Of a DNA stretch of 64,000 nt, positions 1 to 8,076 are shown in pieces. The stretch is taken from the NCBI RefSeq assembly GCF_947500695.1, contig NZ_CANMSS010000004.1, positions 1-64,000 of the forward strand, given 5' to 3'. How positions within the stretch are numbered: the first letter of the stretch is position 1; each line of letters opens with the position of its first letter. The notes beneath the pieces are model-generated. The model ran no database searches and had not been told where the DNA came from. It saw only the letters and a list, made by a program, of their open reading frames with translations. Source of the stretch: an uncultured Pseudoteredinibacter sp. Lineage in GTDB: Bacteria; Pseudomonadota; Gammaproteobacteria; Pseudomonadales; Cellvibrionaceae. The position numbers were made by a program, and so were the translations under genes.

Positions 1-248
1 GCGTTCGATTGGGGGAGTGGAATGCAATTAGTAACGCGGCTCCGAATTGGGGTCAGACCCTATAGGGTCTGACCCCGCCCTAATGGCATTTACAGAATTT
101 TAGACTTGCTGTGGATATGCATGCGCCGACCTGGGGTTTTGACTAGTCGGTGAGTGTTGTAGCTTGTTATTGCGTTCGATTGGGGGAGTGGAATGCAATT
201 AGTAACGCGGCTCCGAATTGGGGTCAGACCCTATAGGGTCTGACCCCG
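1..248. repeat. 171-bp-period direct repeat, each copy holding a 28-bp palindrome
   Basis: Bases 1-77 recur exactly at 172-248. Each copy begins GCGTTCGATTGGGG and ends in a perfect 28-bp palindrome (49-76 and 220-247) whose half is GGGGTCAGACCCTA. The spacer at 78-171 is not repeated inside the window. The first copy starts at base 1, so the tandem array may extend beyond the left edge. No gene is supported in 1-342. Confidence 0.9.
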
Positions 249-342
249 GCTTGGTGGTAAATAAACGTTTAGATCCGAATTCCGCCAGCCCTTTTAGCTT
301 AAGGCTGTCATTCTTACTTCTCTTTGAGTTCGCGAGGATGTT

Positions 343-1134
343 ATGAATATAGAAAAGGCTTTAAAGTTTAGGGAAATGCACGGCCGTGCAGATGGCATAG
401 TATTGCTTAATGTTTGGGATGCGGCTAGCGCGGCGATAGTTCAAGCGCAGGGTGCTGAGGCTATAGCAACGAGCAGTGCTTCTTTAGCTTGGGCGAATGG
501 CTACCCAGACGGAAACGCTATGCCGGTGGAAGTGCTTGTTGCGGCCGTTGGGAATATTTCTAGAGTTTGCAGGGTTCCGTTAACCGTTGATATTGAGGCT
601 GGCTATAGCGATTCTGAAGGCGATATTCTTCAACTACTAGAAGGGCTGCTTAGTCTGGGTGTTGTTGGGATTAATATCGAAGATGGCCAATCTGAGCCGG
701 AGGTGTTGGAAAGGAAGATACAAGCGATTCGAAATCACTTCGGGAGCGAGCGTTTATTTATCAATGCCCGCAGTGATGTGTATTTAAATGGATTGCACCC
801 AAAAGACAGTTGTTTCACAGAGCTAAAGCGACGATTAGAGATCTATTCTCAAGCGGGAGCCGATGGTTTGTTTGTGCCGGGCTTATTAGACTTGGCGCTT
901 ATCAATGAACTATCCAGAGAATTGACGCTACCACTCAATGTAATGCTATCTTCAAGCGAAACTAAGCAGGCTGATTATATTGAGGCAGGTGTAAAACGAA
1001 TTAGCTATGGGCCCGCTAGTTTCTTAGCTGTGTATGAAGGGCTTGGAAAATTCTCAAGGCGGCAAACTTCTGAATCTGAGCTTGATTATACTGCCATGAA
1101 TGCACTAATGAGCGAACGGGGTCAGACCCTATAG
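343..1134 (+). CDS. Isocitrate lyase/PEP mutase family protein
   Basis: This 263-residue protein belongs to the isocitrate lyase/phosphoenolpyruvate mutase superfamily, whose members make or break C-C or C-P bonds next to a carboxylate using Mg2+. Family motifs seen are LNVWDAASAAI (about 22-32), TSSASLAWANGYPDG (43-57), PLTVDIEAGY (79-88, with a metal-binding acidic pair) and GINIEDG. Full family length is present. GAGGA lies 6 nt before the ATG. It resembles the family's small stand-alone cytosolic enzymes (carboxyphosphonoenolpyruvate mutase/oxaloacetate-decarboxylase-like); the substrate cannot be told. The last residues (RGQTL) and the TAG stop are encoded by a repeat palindrome at 1118-1145, so the original C-terminus was probably replaced. 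Confidence 0.85.
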   Translation: MNIEKALKFREMHGRADGIVLLNVWDAASAAIVQAQGAEAIATSSASLAWANGYPDGNAMPVEVLVAAVGNISRVCRVPLTVDIEAGYSDSEGDILQLLEGLLSLGVVGINIEDGQSEPEVLERKIQAIRNHFGSERLFINARSDVYLNGLHPKDSCFTELKRRLEIYSQAGADGLFVPGLLDLALINELSRELTLPLNVMLSSSETKQADYIEAGVKRISYGPASFLAVYEGLGKFSRRQTSESELDYTAMNALMSERGQTL

Positions 1135-1145
1135 GGTCTGACCCC
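1118..1145. repeat. 28-bp perfect palindrome (GGGGTCAGACCC type)
   Basis: This is identical to the palindromes at 49-76 and 220-247. It overlaps the 3' end of the PEP-mutase-like gene and supplies its stop codon. It lies between that gene and the convergent slyD, so it may also act as a bidirectional terminator. Confidence 0.9.
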
Positions 1146-1175
1146 GCCTCGAAGCCGAGATGCTGGCTGCGAGTA

Positions 1176-1664
1176 TTAGTGCTCGTGGCCACAGCCTTCA
1201 GCGCTGTGCACGTGACCGTGTTGCAGCTCTTCAGGGGTTGCTTCGCGAATACCAACTACTTCAATCTCAAAGTTTAAAGTTTGTCCCGCTAGCGGGTGGT
1301 TGCCGTCGATGGTTACGGTGTCTTCGTCAACTTCGATAACTTCTACCGTTTGCATGCCGTTTTGAGTTTCGGCGTGGAAGGCCATGCCAACTTCAACTTG
1401 TTCTACGCCTTGGAACATTTCTTTTGGTAGTTCTTGCACTAGGTTTGGATCTAAGTCGCCGTAGCCTTGCTCTGGCTCAACGCTCACCTTAAAGCTGTCG
1501 CCAACTTTTTTGCCGTTAAGTTCGGCTTCTAGGCCAGGCACAATATTCTGAAAACCATGCAGGTATTCCAGCGGCGCTTCACCTTCAGAGCTATCGATAG
1601 TGGCACCATCATCATTTTTCAAAGTGTAGTGAATAATGCCCACTAGCTCGTTTTTAATTTCCAT
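1176..1664 (-). CDS. slyD: FKBP-type peptidyl-prolyl isomerase, SlyD-like
   Basis: This 162-residue cytosolic peptidyl-prolyl cis-trans isomerase/chaperone has the SlyD arrangement. An FKBP half carries DSSEGEAPLEYLHG, IVPGLEAELNG and GDSFKVSVEPEQGYG (about residues 24-70). The inserted IF chaperone loop follows (about 71-125). The FKBP fold is resumed by GNHPLAGQTLNFEIEV. The C-terminal tail is rich in His and Cys (HGHVHSAEGCGHEH), as expected for the Ni/Zn-binding tail of SlyD, though shorter than in E. coli. A GAGGAA sequence precedes the ATG. It follows a DUF3108 gene by 15 bp on the same strand and may be co-transcribed with the purMN group. Confidence 0.92.
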   Translation of the reverse strand: MEIKNELVGIIHYTLKNDDGATIDSSEGEAPLEYLHGFQNIVPGLEAELNGKKVGDSFKVSVEPEQGYGDLDPNLVQELPKEMFQGVEQVEVGMAFHAETQNGMQTVEVIEVDEDTVTIDGNHPLAGQTLNFEIEVVGIREATPEELQHGHVHSAEGCGHEH

Positions 1665-1679
1665 AAGTTCCTCAGTAAT

Positions 1680-2588
1680 CTATTGACCAAGGCTGCTTAA
1701 TTCAGCCTCGATTGCGGGCAGTTGGGTCGGTAATAACTCTTGGCTTTGCCCTAAACGAGGAGTTACAGTTTTGCCGTCAACCTCTGCACGCAGCAGGTCG
1801 ATAGCGTAGGTTTTGCCGTCTTCTTCGGTTTGCTGCAGTTTAACTAGCAGGTAATCCCAATGTTTGGCCATCCAGATATAAGTAACGCGTTTTTTACCAG
1901 TGGCGCGTACTTTTTTAATTTTAACGGTGGCTATCTTGCCTAGGCGTGTATCTAATAGCTCTTCACCTACCATTTCGAATAAATAGGTTTTTAGGCGGCC
2001 GCCATCGGCGATATCGTATTTAAGTGTACGCTTACCATTAAGTAGATCGCTACGAAGCTGTAACTGATAGCTGAGTTTATCCAGCGCTCCGTCCGGGATA
2101 TCCATGCGCCAAGGCTTATCTTGCACATTGTTGACGACTTTATGCTGCGCCCAATCAAATTCTAAGACCGCATCGCGACTGCGACCTAATCCTTCACGGT
2201 GATACTGATAGCGATTTGGCACCAATTGGCCTTCGGCCCAGTTGAAGCGTGAGCTTTCACGTAACTTTGCTAGCCAAGTGGAAGCGCTGAAAATCAGTTC
2301 ATGTTCACCGTTTGGGTGTGTACCAAGCTCGCGAGTAGCTTCAATGGTAAAGCCAGAAAACTTGGCTTTATAGGTAGCGTGAAAAGGCTTGGGCAATTGG
2401 CTAGTTTGAGTAGCTAGCGTTACCGTTTCAGGCGTGCTTTCTATAACGGCTTCTGTATTAGGAAGCTCGGCAGCTGCAGTAGGCTGTTCAGTAGCATTCT
2501 CACTTTGTGCAAATGCCACAGTACTGGCTAAGCAAATGGCCAGCAGTCGGCTTGAATTAAGCAGCAGGGGACACAGTATTTTTAACAT
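1680..2588 (-). CDS. DUF3108 domain-containing exported protein
   Basis: This 302-residue protein has an N-terminal signal sequence (LLLNSSRLLAICLASTVAFA, cleavage near residue 27), a low-complexity Thr/Glu/Ala linker, and a DUF3108 domain starting near PFHATYKAKFSGFTIEATREL (about 67). The family is periplasmic and of unknown function; the fold is predicted to be beta-rich. It sits directly downstream of purN (51-bp gap), an arrangement I recall from Pseudomonas, so it probably belongs to the purMN transcript. No catalytic motif was recognised. Confidence 0.8.
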   Translation of the reverse strand: MLKILCPLLLNSSRLLAICLASTVAFAQSENATEQPTAAAELPNTEAVIESTPETVTLATQTSQLPKPFHATYKAKFSGFTIEATRELGTHPNGEHELIFSASTWLAKLRESSRFNWAEGQLVPNRYQYHREGLGRSRDAVLEFDWAQHKVVNNVQDKPWRMDIPDGALDKLSYQLQLRSDLLNGKRTLKYDIADGGRLKTYLFEMVGEELLDTRLGKIATVKIKKVRATGKKRVTYIWMAKHWDYLLVKLQQTEEDGKTYAIDLLRAEVDGKTVTPRLGQSQELLPTQLPAIEAELSSLGQ

Positions 2589-2639
2589 AAATCTTTGCTT
2601 GCAATGGCTATGGTCGATATTTGTTCAGTAAAGTGCCCT

Positions 2640-3308
2640 TTAACGGGCCTTTATTAGACGACCACTTATAGGCAAAGGTTCACCATTAAAAAGGCTAACA
2701 TGGTTTTTGTTTTCTTTATGTAGTCTTAGGCGACCTTCGCAAAACCACTGAACGGCGATCGGGAACATATAGTGTTCTTGATACTGCACTTTTTTAGCGA
2801 GGCTTTCGGCACTGTCATCGGCTTCAATATCGACAGCCACTTGCACAATCGCCGGGCCACCATCAAGCTCAGCGGTGACAAAGTGTACGGTAGCGCCGTG
2901 CTGGGCATCGCCTGCATCAATCGCGCGCTGATGGGTATTGAGGCCTTGGTGCTTGGGTAATAAAGAGGGGTGAATATTGATCATGCGCCCCAAATAATGC
3001 TCCGTAAAGGCTGGGGTAAGGATGCGCATAAAACCCGCTAATACCACAAGATCGGGCTGATATTCATCGATTTTAGCTTGTAGGGCTTGATCAAAGGTTT
3101 CGCGATCGGCAAAACCTTTGTGATCCAAGCAAAGCGCTTCAATACCTGCGGCATCGGCGCGCTCTAAGCCTTTAACGGCAGGACGATTGCTGATAACAGC
3201 CACAATCTCGCCGCCTAATGCGTTTGCCTGCTGGCAATCGATCATGGCTTGTAAATTACTACCGCTGCCTGAAATCAGAACAACAATTCGAGCTTTCGGC
3301 TTGTTCAT
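2640..3308 (-). CDS. purN: Phosphoribosylglycinamide formyltransferase
   Basis: This 222-residue enzyme transfers the formyl group of 10-formyl-THF to GAR, the third step of de novo purine synthesis. The N-terminal ISGSGSNLQAMID binds the GAR phosphate. Catalytic Asn and His lie in INIHPSLLPKHQGLNTHQRA, and the catalytic Asp in TAELDGGPAIVQ. Length is normal for the family. Where many homologues read GLHTH this one has GLNTH, a minor difference outside the core residues. It starts 8 bp after the purM stop, so the two genes form an operon. Confidence 0.96.
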   Translation of the reverse strand: MNKPKARIVVLISGSGSNLQAMIDCQQANALGGEIVAVISNRPAVKGLERADAAGIEALCLDHKGFADRETFDQALQAKIDEYQPDLVVLAGFMRILTPAFTEHYLGRMINIHPSLLPKHQGLNTHQRAIDAGDAQHGATVHFVTAELDGGPAIVQVAVDIEADDSAESLAKKVQYQEHYMFPIAVQWFCEGRLRLHKENKNHVSLFNGEPLPISGRLIKAR

Positions 3309-3316
3309 TTTGATGC

Positions 3317-4363
3317 TTACAGGCCTTTTAGCTCTACTTGCTCTTCGCCTTCAGCCGCTGGGGCAATTTCACCAACGATAAAGGCATCTTCGCCCTCGGC
3401 TTTTAATAGCTCGATCGCGGCTTGAGCTTTATCGGCAGGTACCGCGATGATCATGCCTACACCACAGTTAAAGGTGCGATACATCTCGATGGCATCTACA
3501 TTACCAGCACTTTGCAGCCAATTGAACACTTCAGGCATTTGCCAAGACTGGGTGTCGATAACAGCTTTTGCGCCTTCTGGTAGTACGCGTGGAATATTTT
3601 CCAACAAGCCGCCGCCAGTAATGTGGGATAGGGCATTAACTTGGTTTTCTTTGATCAGCTTCAGCAAAGATTTAACGTAAATACGAGTCGGGGCCATTAG
3701 CGCTTTAGCCAGTGGCTGGCCAGCAAGATCTTGTTGCAGATCGGCGCCGGATACTTCAATGATTTTACGAACCAAAGAATAACCGTTTGAATGTGGGCCG
3801 CTAGACGCTAAACCAATTAAGGTATCACCCGCTTTAACTTGGCTGCCGTCAATTAGCTCGCTCTTTTCAGCAACGCCAACACAGAAGCCCGCTAGATCGT
3901 AATCTTCGCCTTCGTACATGCCTGGCATTTCAGCGGTTTCACCACCTACTAGCGCGGCGCCAGCTTGCTCACAGCCTGTACCGATACCGTCGACAACCGC
4001 AGCGGCAACATCGACGTTAAGTTTGCCTGTGGCATAGTAGTCCAAGAAGAATAGTGGCTCTGCACCGGCAACCACCAAATCGTTAACACACATGGCTACC
4101 AAATCGATGCCGATAGTATCGTGCTGGCCTAAATCCATTGCTAGGCGCAATTTGGTGCCCACACCATCGGTGCCAGATACCAGTACCGGCTCACGGTAGC
4201 CTTTTGGCAGCTCGCACAGGGCGCCAAAACCACCAAGACCTGCCATCACTTCCGGGCGACGGGTACGCTTGGCTACATGCTTAATGCGGTCTACCAGGGC
4301 ATTACCAGCGTCGATATCCACACCGGCGTCTTTGTAACTTAAGGAAGGCTGTTTATCTGTCAT
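3317..4363 (-). CDS. purM: Phosphoribosylformylglycinamidine cyclo-ligase (AIR synthetase)
   Basis: This 348-residue ATP-dependent ligase closes the imidazole ring (FGAM to AIR), the fifth step of purine synthesis. Family motifs are [20 protein letters not shown] at the start, [53 protein letters not shown] and [18 protein letters not shown] chose the internal ATG at 4363 because it gives the usual family length and N-terminus. An upstream in-frame ATG at 4429 would add 22 residues with no convincing Shine-Dalgarno. It is the first gene of the purM-purN-DUF3108 unit and is transcribed divergently from the DUF2066/hda pair. Confidence 0.95.
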   Translation of the reverse strand: MTDKQPSLSYKDAGVDIDAGNALVDRIKHVAKRTRRPEVMAGLGGFGALCELPKGYREPVLVSGTDGVGTKLRLAMDLGQHDTIGIDLVAMCVNDLVVAGAEPLFFLDYYATGKLNVDVAAAVVDGIGTGCEQAGAALVGGETAEMPGMYEGEDYDLAGFCVGVAEKSELIDGSQVKAGDTLIGLASSGPHSNGYSLVRKIIEVSGADLQQDLAGQPLAKALMAPTRIYVKSLLKLIKENQVNALSHITGGGLLENIPRVLPEGAKAVIDTQSWQMPEVFNWLQSAGNVDAIEMYRTFNCGVGMIIAVPADKAQAAIELLKAEGEDAFIVGEIAPAAEGEEQVELKGL

Positions 4364-4735
4364 GGCTAAGGTCTTCGAGTAGTCTAAAAAACGGGCGCGT
4401 ATTTTAGCTTGAAAGCTCGCCAAGCTCATTAGTTTTATTGCCTAATTTGCATTTTCTTTTAGTGATTGCTGCCATTTGCTAGTGGCGAAGCTACAATGAG
4501 CCACTTATCTGGCGGGAGCGGAGCCAGAATTAGCCAAATGCTGCGGTTTGGGCTGGGGTTTAGCCCGAGTTCATACCGTTTTCGCTATAGTGCATAAAAG
4601 TTCGTAGCTGTTGGAACCGGCGCAGCATTTGGGCATCAATAGGCTTAATATTAATGGCTTGCTTTCCAAGATGCTGAAAATAGAAACGTACATAGCTGAA
4701 ATAAAATTTTGAATACCGAGAAGATTGGGGGATAT
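4364..4735. promoter_or_regulatory. Divergent intergenic region purM / DUF2066 gene
   Basis: This 372-bp gap must hold the promoters of purM (minus) and the DUF2066 gene (plus). Two small stem-loops are visible: CTGGC/GCCAG at 4510-4528 and GGGCT/AGCCC at 4550-4566. I did not find a clear PurR box or a convincing coding sequence. Confidence 0.45.
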
Positions 4736-5980
4736 GTGGGCAAAGTAGTGGGCAAAAACACCACCTGGATGCTGATGTTTTGTGTGGCATTGCTGTCGCC
4801 GTTAAGTCATGCCGTAAAAGTAGAAAATCTGTACCGTGCTAGTTTCCCGGTCGCCGATCAAACCCCAGAAAGCCGTGACAAGCTTGCCGCTACTGGCTTG
4901 AGCCGTGTGATCGTGCGGGCTAGCGGTGCACGTGAAATTCCTGACAGCGAGCAGCTTAGAAGTGTGTTGGCCCAAGCCAACCGCTATATGCAGCAGTTTA
5001 GCTATGAAAATGCCGAAGAGGGCTATGTTGTTAACTTGGATTATGCCAAGTCTGCGGTCGATACTTTATTGCGTAAACTGGATCTGCCCATTTGGCCGGA
5101 TAAACGCCCCCAGGTGCTGTTATGGTTAGCGCAGGATGATTTCCAGCAGCGTCAAATGGTCAATGTCGCCGAACAAGAGTTGCTGCTTGAAGCTGTGCAG
5201 CAGGTCGAAGCTGAGCGAGCTTTGCCTATTTCTTTGCCGGTTATGGATTTGGATGATCGCTTGGCTTTTCCGCTTGCCCAGGCTTGGTCTCTAAACGAGC
5301 AGAGCTTAATGGCCGCTTCTAGCCGTTATCAAAGTGATGTAGCGGTACTAGGGCGTCTGAGTATTACCGGTAGTGGCCAATGGCTGGCGTCATGGTTGTT
5401 GGCGGATCGTGGCAAATTACAGTTGTTTGATGGCCGCGCCGCATCCGCTGAAGAGTTAGTTCAAGATGGTTTAAGCCAAGTAGCTGATTACTTAGCTGCC
5501 CAGCACGCAATTATTGCCAGCCCAGTGGATAGCAAGCCCCACTATATGCAGCTTGATAATATTGCCAATTTTAAGTCTTACCGTAAGGTCTTGGATTATC
5601 TCAATAGCTTGGCCATGGTGCGTCACGCTGAGCCGGATCTGGTACTTGGCGAACAGCTGCGTTTGCGTTTGTTTATTGATGGACAGTTGCAGCAGTTGGT
5701 CGATGCGATTGCCTTGGATAAGGTGTTGCAGGCGAATCAGGCCATTGGCGAGGCCAGTCAGCAGGGCGTGCTGTATTATCAATTACCTCAGATAGATAAT
5801 GTCTTACAGGCCTTGCCCCTACAAGGCGAAGGCTCTGGGCTCGCAGAAGAGGGCGCGAGTTTAAATCAAGGCTCTGCTGAACAAGTTATTCGCACAGATG
5901 CCAGTTCCCCAATCCGTGCTGACCTTAAATCAGAGGCTACGGCAATTGATGCCTCGCAGCGCCCGAAGCCTCCGCAATAA
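4736..5980 (+). CDS. DUF2066 domain-containing exported protein
   Basis: Roughly 414 residues long, it has a secretion signal (TTWMLMFCVALLSPLSHA) followed by a DUF2066 region with NLYRASFPVADQTPESRDKL and LSRVIVRASGAREIP. The family is periplasmic and of unknown function. In Pseudomonas, from memory, it lies between purM and hda as here. Start choice is uncertain: no ATG fits. GTG 4736 has a G-rich stretch just upstream; TTG 4709 and GTG 4748 are alternatives. The C-terminal 60 residues are low-complexity and Ser/Gln/Glu-rich, probably disordered. Confidence 0.75.
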   Translation: MGKVVGKNTTWMLMFCVALLSPLSHAVKVENLYRASFPVADQTPESRDKLAATGLSRVIVRASGAREIPDSEQLRSVLAQANRYMQQFSYENAEEGYVVNLDYAKSAVDTLLRKLDLPIWPDKRPQVLLWLAQDDFQQRQMVNVAEQELLLEAVQQVEAERALPISLPVMDLDDRLAFPLAQAWSLNEQSLMAASSRYQSDVAVLGRLSITGSGQWLASWLLADRGKLQLFDGRAASAEELVQDGLSQVADYLAAQHAIIASPVDSKPHYMQLDNIANFKSYRKVLDYLNSLAMVRHAEPDLVLGEQLRLRLFIDGQLQQLVDAIALDKVLQANQAIGEASQQGVLYYQLPQIDNVLQALPLQGEGSGLAEEGASLNQGSAEQVIRTDASSPIRADLKSEATAIDASQRPKPPQ

Positions 5981-6001
5981 GACATTTATAGGTCTTATTG
6001 C
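5974..6001. terminator. Stem-loop overlapping the DUF2066 stop codon
   Basis: The 10-bp stem GCAATAAGAC/GTCTTATTGC has an 8-nt loop and includes the TAA stop. There is no long T-tract. A second hairpin, GCCCCA/TGGGGC, follows at 6044-6064, so transcription may be attenuated before hda. Confidence 0.5.
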
Positions 6002-6124
6002 CTGCCAAGTTATTGATTCTTAAATTAATTCTCTGAAAATTTAGCCCCAAAATCGATCTGGGGCTTGATTCCATAAAGAGCAAAAGGTTAAGCTCGCGCT
6101 TATTTTTTGCTAGATCCGATACCT

Positions 6125-6841
6125 GTGGAACAGTCGAACCCCCAACAATTGTCCTTGGGCGTAGCACTTGCTGATGGCGCCACCTTCGAGAACTTCTATA
6201 CCATAGAAGGTTCTGGTGCTGCCCAGGCTGTTTTCGCATTGCAGACATTCTTGCAGAACCCAAGTGAGCATGGCTTTTTCCTTTGGGGTAGCAGCGGTAG
6301 TGGTTTGAGTCATCTATTGCAGGCTAGTTGCCATCAAGCCAATCAAATGCGCCAAAGTGCTCAGTATTTACCTCTTGCTGATTTAGTGGGCTTTGCCCCA
6401 GAGGCTTTGCTCGAAGGCATGGAGCGGTTCGACCTGCTATGTTTTGATGGCTTGCAACATGTTGCCGGCAAAGCTGATTGGGAGCAGGCGCTGTTTAACT
6501 GCTTTAATCGCAGTAAAGATAGAGGGCGCAAAATCATCTTTAGCGCCAATGCAAATCCCTCTGAGCTGCCTGTTAAATTACCAGATTTATCTTCACGTCT
6601 AGCTTGGGGCTTGAGCTTTCAGGTGCCCTTATTGGCTGACCGGGAAAAACTAGAAGCTTTAACCATGCGATCCAAAGCAAGAGGTTTGGATTTGCCTGAA
6701 GAAGTGGCGCAGTTTATTCTGAATCGAGCCCCAAGACATATTGGCGAGCTATTTGAAATCCTGGACCGTCTTGATAGAGCTTCTTTAAGCGAGCAGCGCA
6801 AGTTGACCATTCCTTTTGCCAAGCAAGTTTTGGGTATGTAG
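6125..6841 (+). CDS. hda: DnaA regulatory inactivator Hda
   Basis: About 238 residues form one AAA+ module related to DnaA domain III. Hda with the sliding clamp stimulates DnaA-ATP hydrolysis and prevents re-initiation. The N-terminus holds a short Q/L segment (NPQQLSLGV) fitting the clamp-binding motif, then FENFY. The Walker A-like sequence GSSGSGLSHL lacks the usual Lys, which is characteristic of Hda rather than DnaA. Walker B-like LLCFDGLQHVAG and sensor/arginine-finger region DLSSRLAWGLSFQV follow. GTG 6125 is preferred; TTG 6107 would add six residues. Neither start has a strong ribosome-binding site, so expression may be low. Confidence 0.9.
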   Translation: MEQSNPQQLSLGVALADGATFENFYTIEGSGAAQAVFALQTFLQNPSEHGFFLWGSSGSGLSHLLQASCHQANQMRQSAQYLPLADLVGFAPEALLEGMERFDLLCFDGLQHVAGKADWEQALFNCFNRSKDRGRKIIFSANANPSELPVKLPDLSSRLAWGLSFQVPLLADREKLEALTMRSKARGLDLPEEVAQFILNRAPRHIGELFEILDRLDRASLSEQRKLTIPFAKQVLGM

Positions 6842-6909
6842 CTTGTTTTGAGCTGACCCCGTCTGCTTCTTCCTTGCTCTAGGGCGCAGTTCTACCAACA
6901 TTCTGCAGG

Positions 6910-7923
6910 CTAATTGGCTTTCTCTAGGTATAGCTTTTCGGCAGGGTAATCGATAATCATATTGAGATATTGAAAAGCTGAGCCACCCAAGGCGCCATCT
7001 ATTTTCTTATCCATCATAGCGGACATGTGTTTGTGGAAGTTGTCATCGGTGCGGCGTGCAAACCAAACTGGGCCGACACTAAACGTAGCTATTTTAATTT
7101 CGGGAACCTGTATCATTGCTTCTTTAATATAATCGTCACCGGCCTCAATGTATTTCCATTCTGGGTGTTTTGCTCGCCATTGATCAAATACTGAAGCGAC
7201 CATAAAAGAGGCGGCCATTGTATTGCCTGCTATATCTATAATTGATTTGGCCTTGCTGCTGAGTGTCGCTTGTGCGCCGGTATCCAGCAGCAAATCAAGG
7301 CTTTGCCCATCGACAGTAACTGGCATTCGGGGGAAGGCCGTCGTGTAGTTGCCATGTTGATCTTTTTGGAAGCCTAGATTCAAAGCTTCCATTCTTGCTG
7401 AACTTTTGGGTAACTGATCCAGCACTGCAAACTGCTGTTCTGGATAGTTGATATTAATAATTTTCTCCGCATGCCAACGTCCACCCAAAAAGCCATCATA
7501 GCCGAGCTTGCCATCGTCAATTTTGCTGCTGGGCGCGATAAAAAGGTGACCTTCCATAAAGTTGTTTAAGCCTCCCTTAGGTATCGCTTTCCCTTTCGAA
7601 AAATTTGGCATGCTGCTTAACTTTACTGGGCCTCTTTTAGATGCTTTCTCGATGCTTGGCCACTGATATTTATCAAAAAGCTCCTGACTAATGACGTTCC
7701 AGCCACCGCCGGTATCTGTATAAAAACGAATCTTAGTGCCGTCAGTTAGTGTGGGGGTGAGATACACCAAATTGTTTTTGAATTCGGAAGGTAGTATTTC
7801 TGCGAAGAGTGCTTGAGTGGGGGTAGCTAATAGAAAGCTGGCGATAGTGATCTGAATTGATTTGTGTAGAGAGTGCTTACAGCTCTGTTTATTGCGTTGT
7901 TTATTGTTCTTGTAAAAACGCAT
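6910..7923 (-). CDS. Secreted aspartic protease-like protein with two DTG lobes
   Basis: This 337-residue protein has an N-terminal export signal (about 21-41, after a basic Lys/Arg/Asn start). Two aspartic-protease active-site motifs are present: FYTDTGGGWNVIS (Asp70) and LLLDTGAQATLS (Asp214). Each is followed about 73-95 residues later by a DGxLGG motif (143-148 and 309-314), like the hydrophobic-Gly strand of pepsin or retropepsin lobes. The gene therefore appears to encode a bilobal, internally duplicated enzyme, probably acting outside the cytoplasm. Single-lobed retropepsin-like proteins are common in bacteria and two-lobed ones are rarer. AAGGA precedes the ATG. It stands alone between hda (convergent) and a large repeat hairpin. 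Confidence 0.7.
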   Translation of the reverse strand: MRFYKNNKQRNKQSCKHSLHKSIQITIASFLLATPTQALFAEILPSEFKNNLVYLTPTLTDGTKIRFYTDTGGGWNVISQELFDKYQWPSIEKASKRGPVKLSSMPNFSKGKAIPKGGLNNFMEGHLFIAPSSKIDDGKLGYDGFLGGRWHAEKIININYPEQQFAVLDQLPKSSARMEALNLGFQKDQHGNYTTAFPRMPVTVDGQSLDLLLDTGAQATLSSKAKSIIDIAGNTMAASFMVASVFDQWRAKHPEWKYIEAGDDYIKEAMIQVPEIKIATFSVGPVWFARRTDDNFHKHMSAMMDKKIDGALGGSAFQYLNMIIDYPAEKLYLEKAN

Positions 7924-7961
7924 ATCAAAATCCTTTTTGCCAATAACAAAATGTAAAAAAT

Positions 7962-8061
7962 GGGGCCAGGTCCCTACAGCAGCTGCAAAAAATGGGGTCA
8001 GATCCCTACAACAGCTGGGTATAGCTTTAGCTATGCCCAGCTGTTGTAGGGATCTGACCCC
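7962..8061. repeat. Long GGGGTCAGATCCC hairpin with a degenerate extra left arm
   Basis: Bases 7994-8025 pair with 8030-8061 (32 nt per arm, one mismatch, 2- to 4-nt loop). The arm begins GGGGTCAGATCCCTACAACA. At 7962-7985 a diverged copy of the left arm (GGGGCCAGGTCCCTACAGCA) precedes it. It belongs to the same family as the palindromes near 49, 1118, 22991 and 23234. It lies between sppA and the protease gene, both on the minus strand, and may terminate sppA. Confidence 0.88.
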
Positions 8062-8076
8062 GGATAAATACTACTT

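Noticed and set aside
4364..4735. PurR box or purine riboswitch before purM
   Set aside because: No ACGCAAACG-type operator and no purine aptamer core could be identified by eye.
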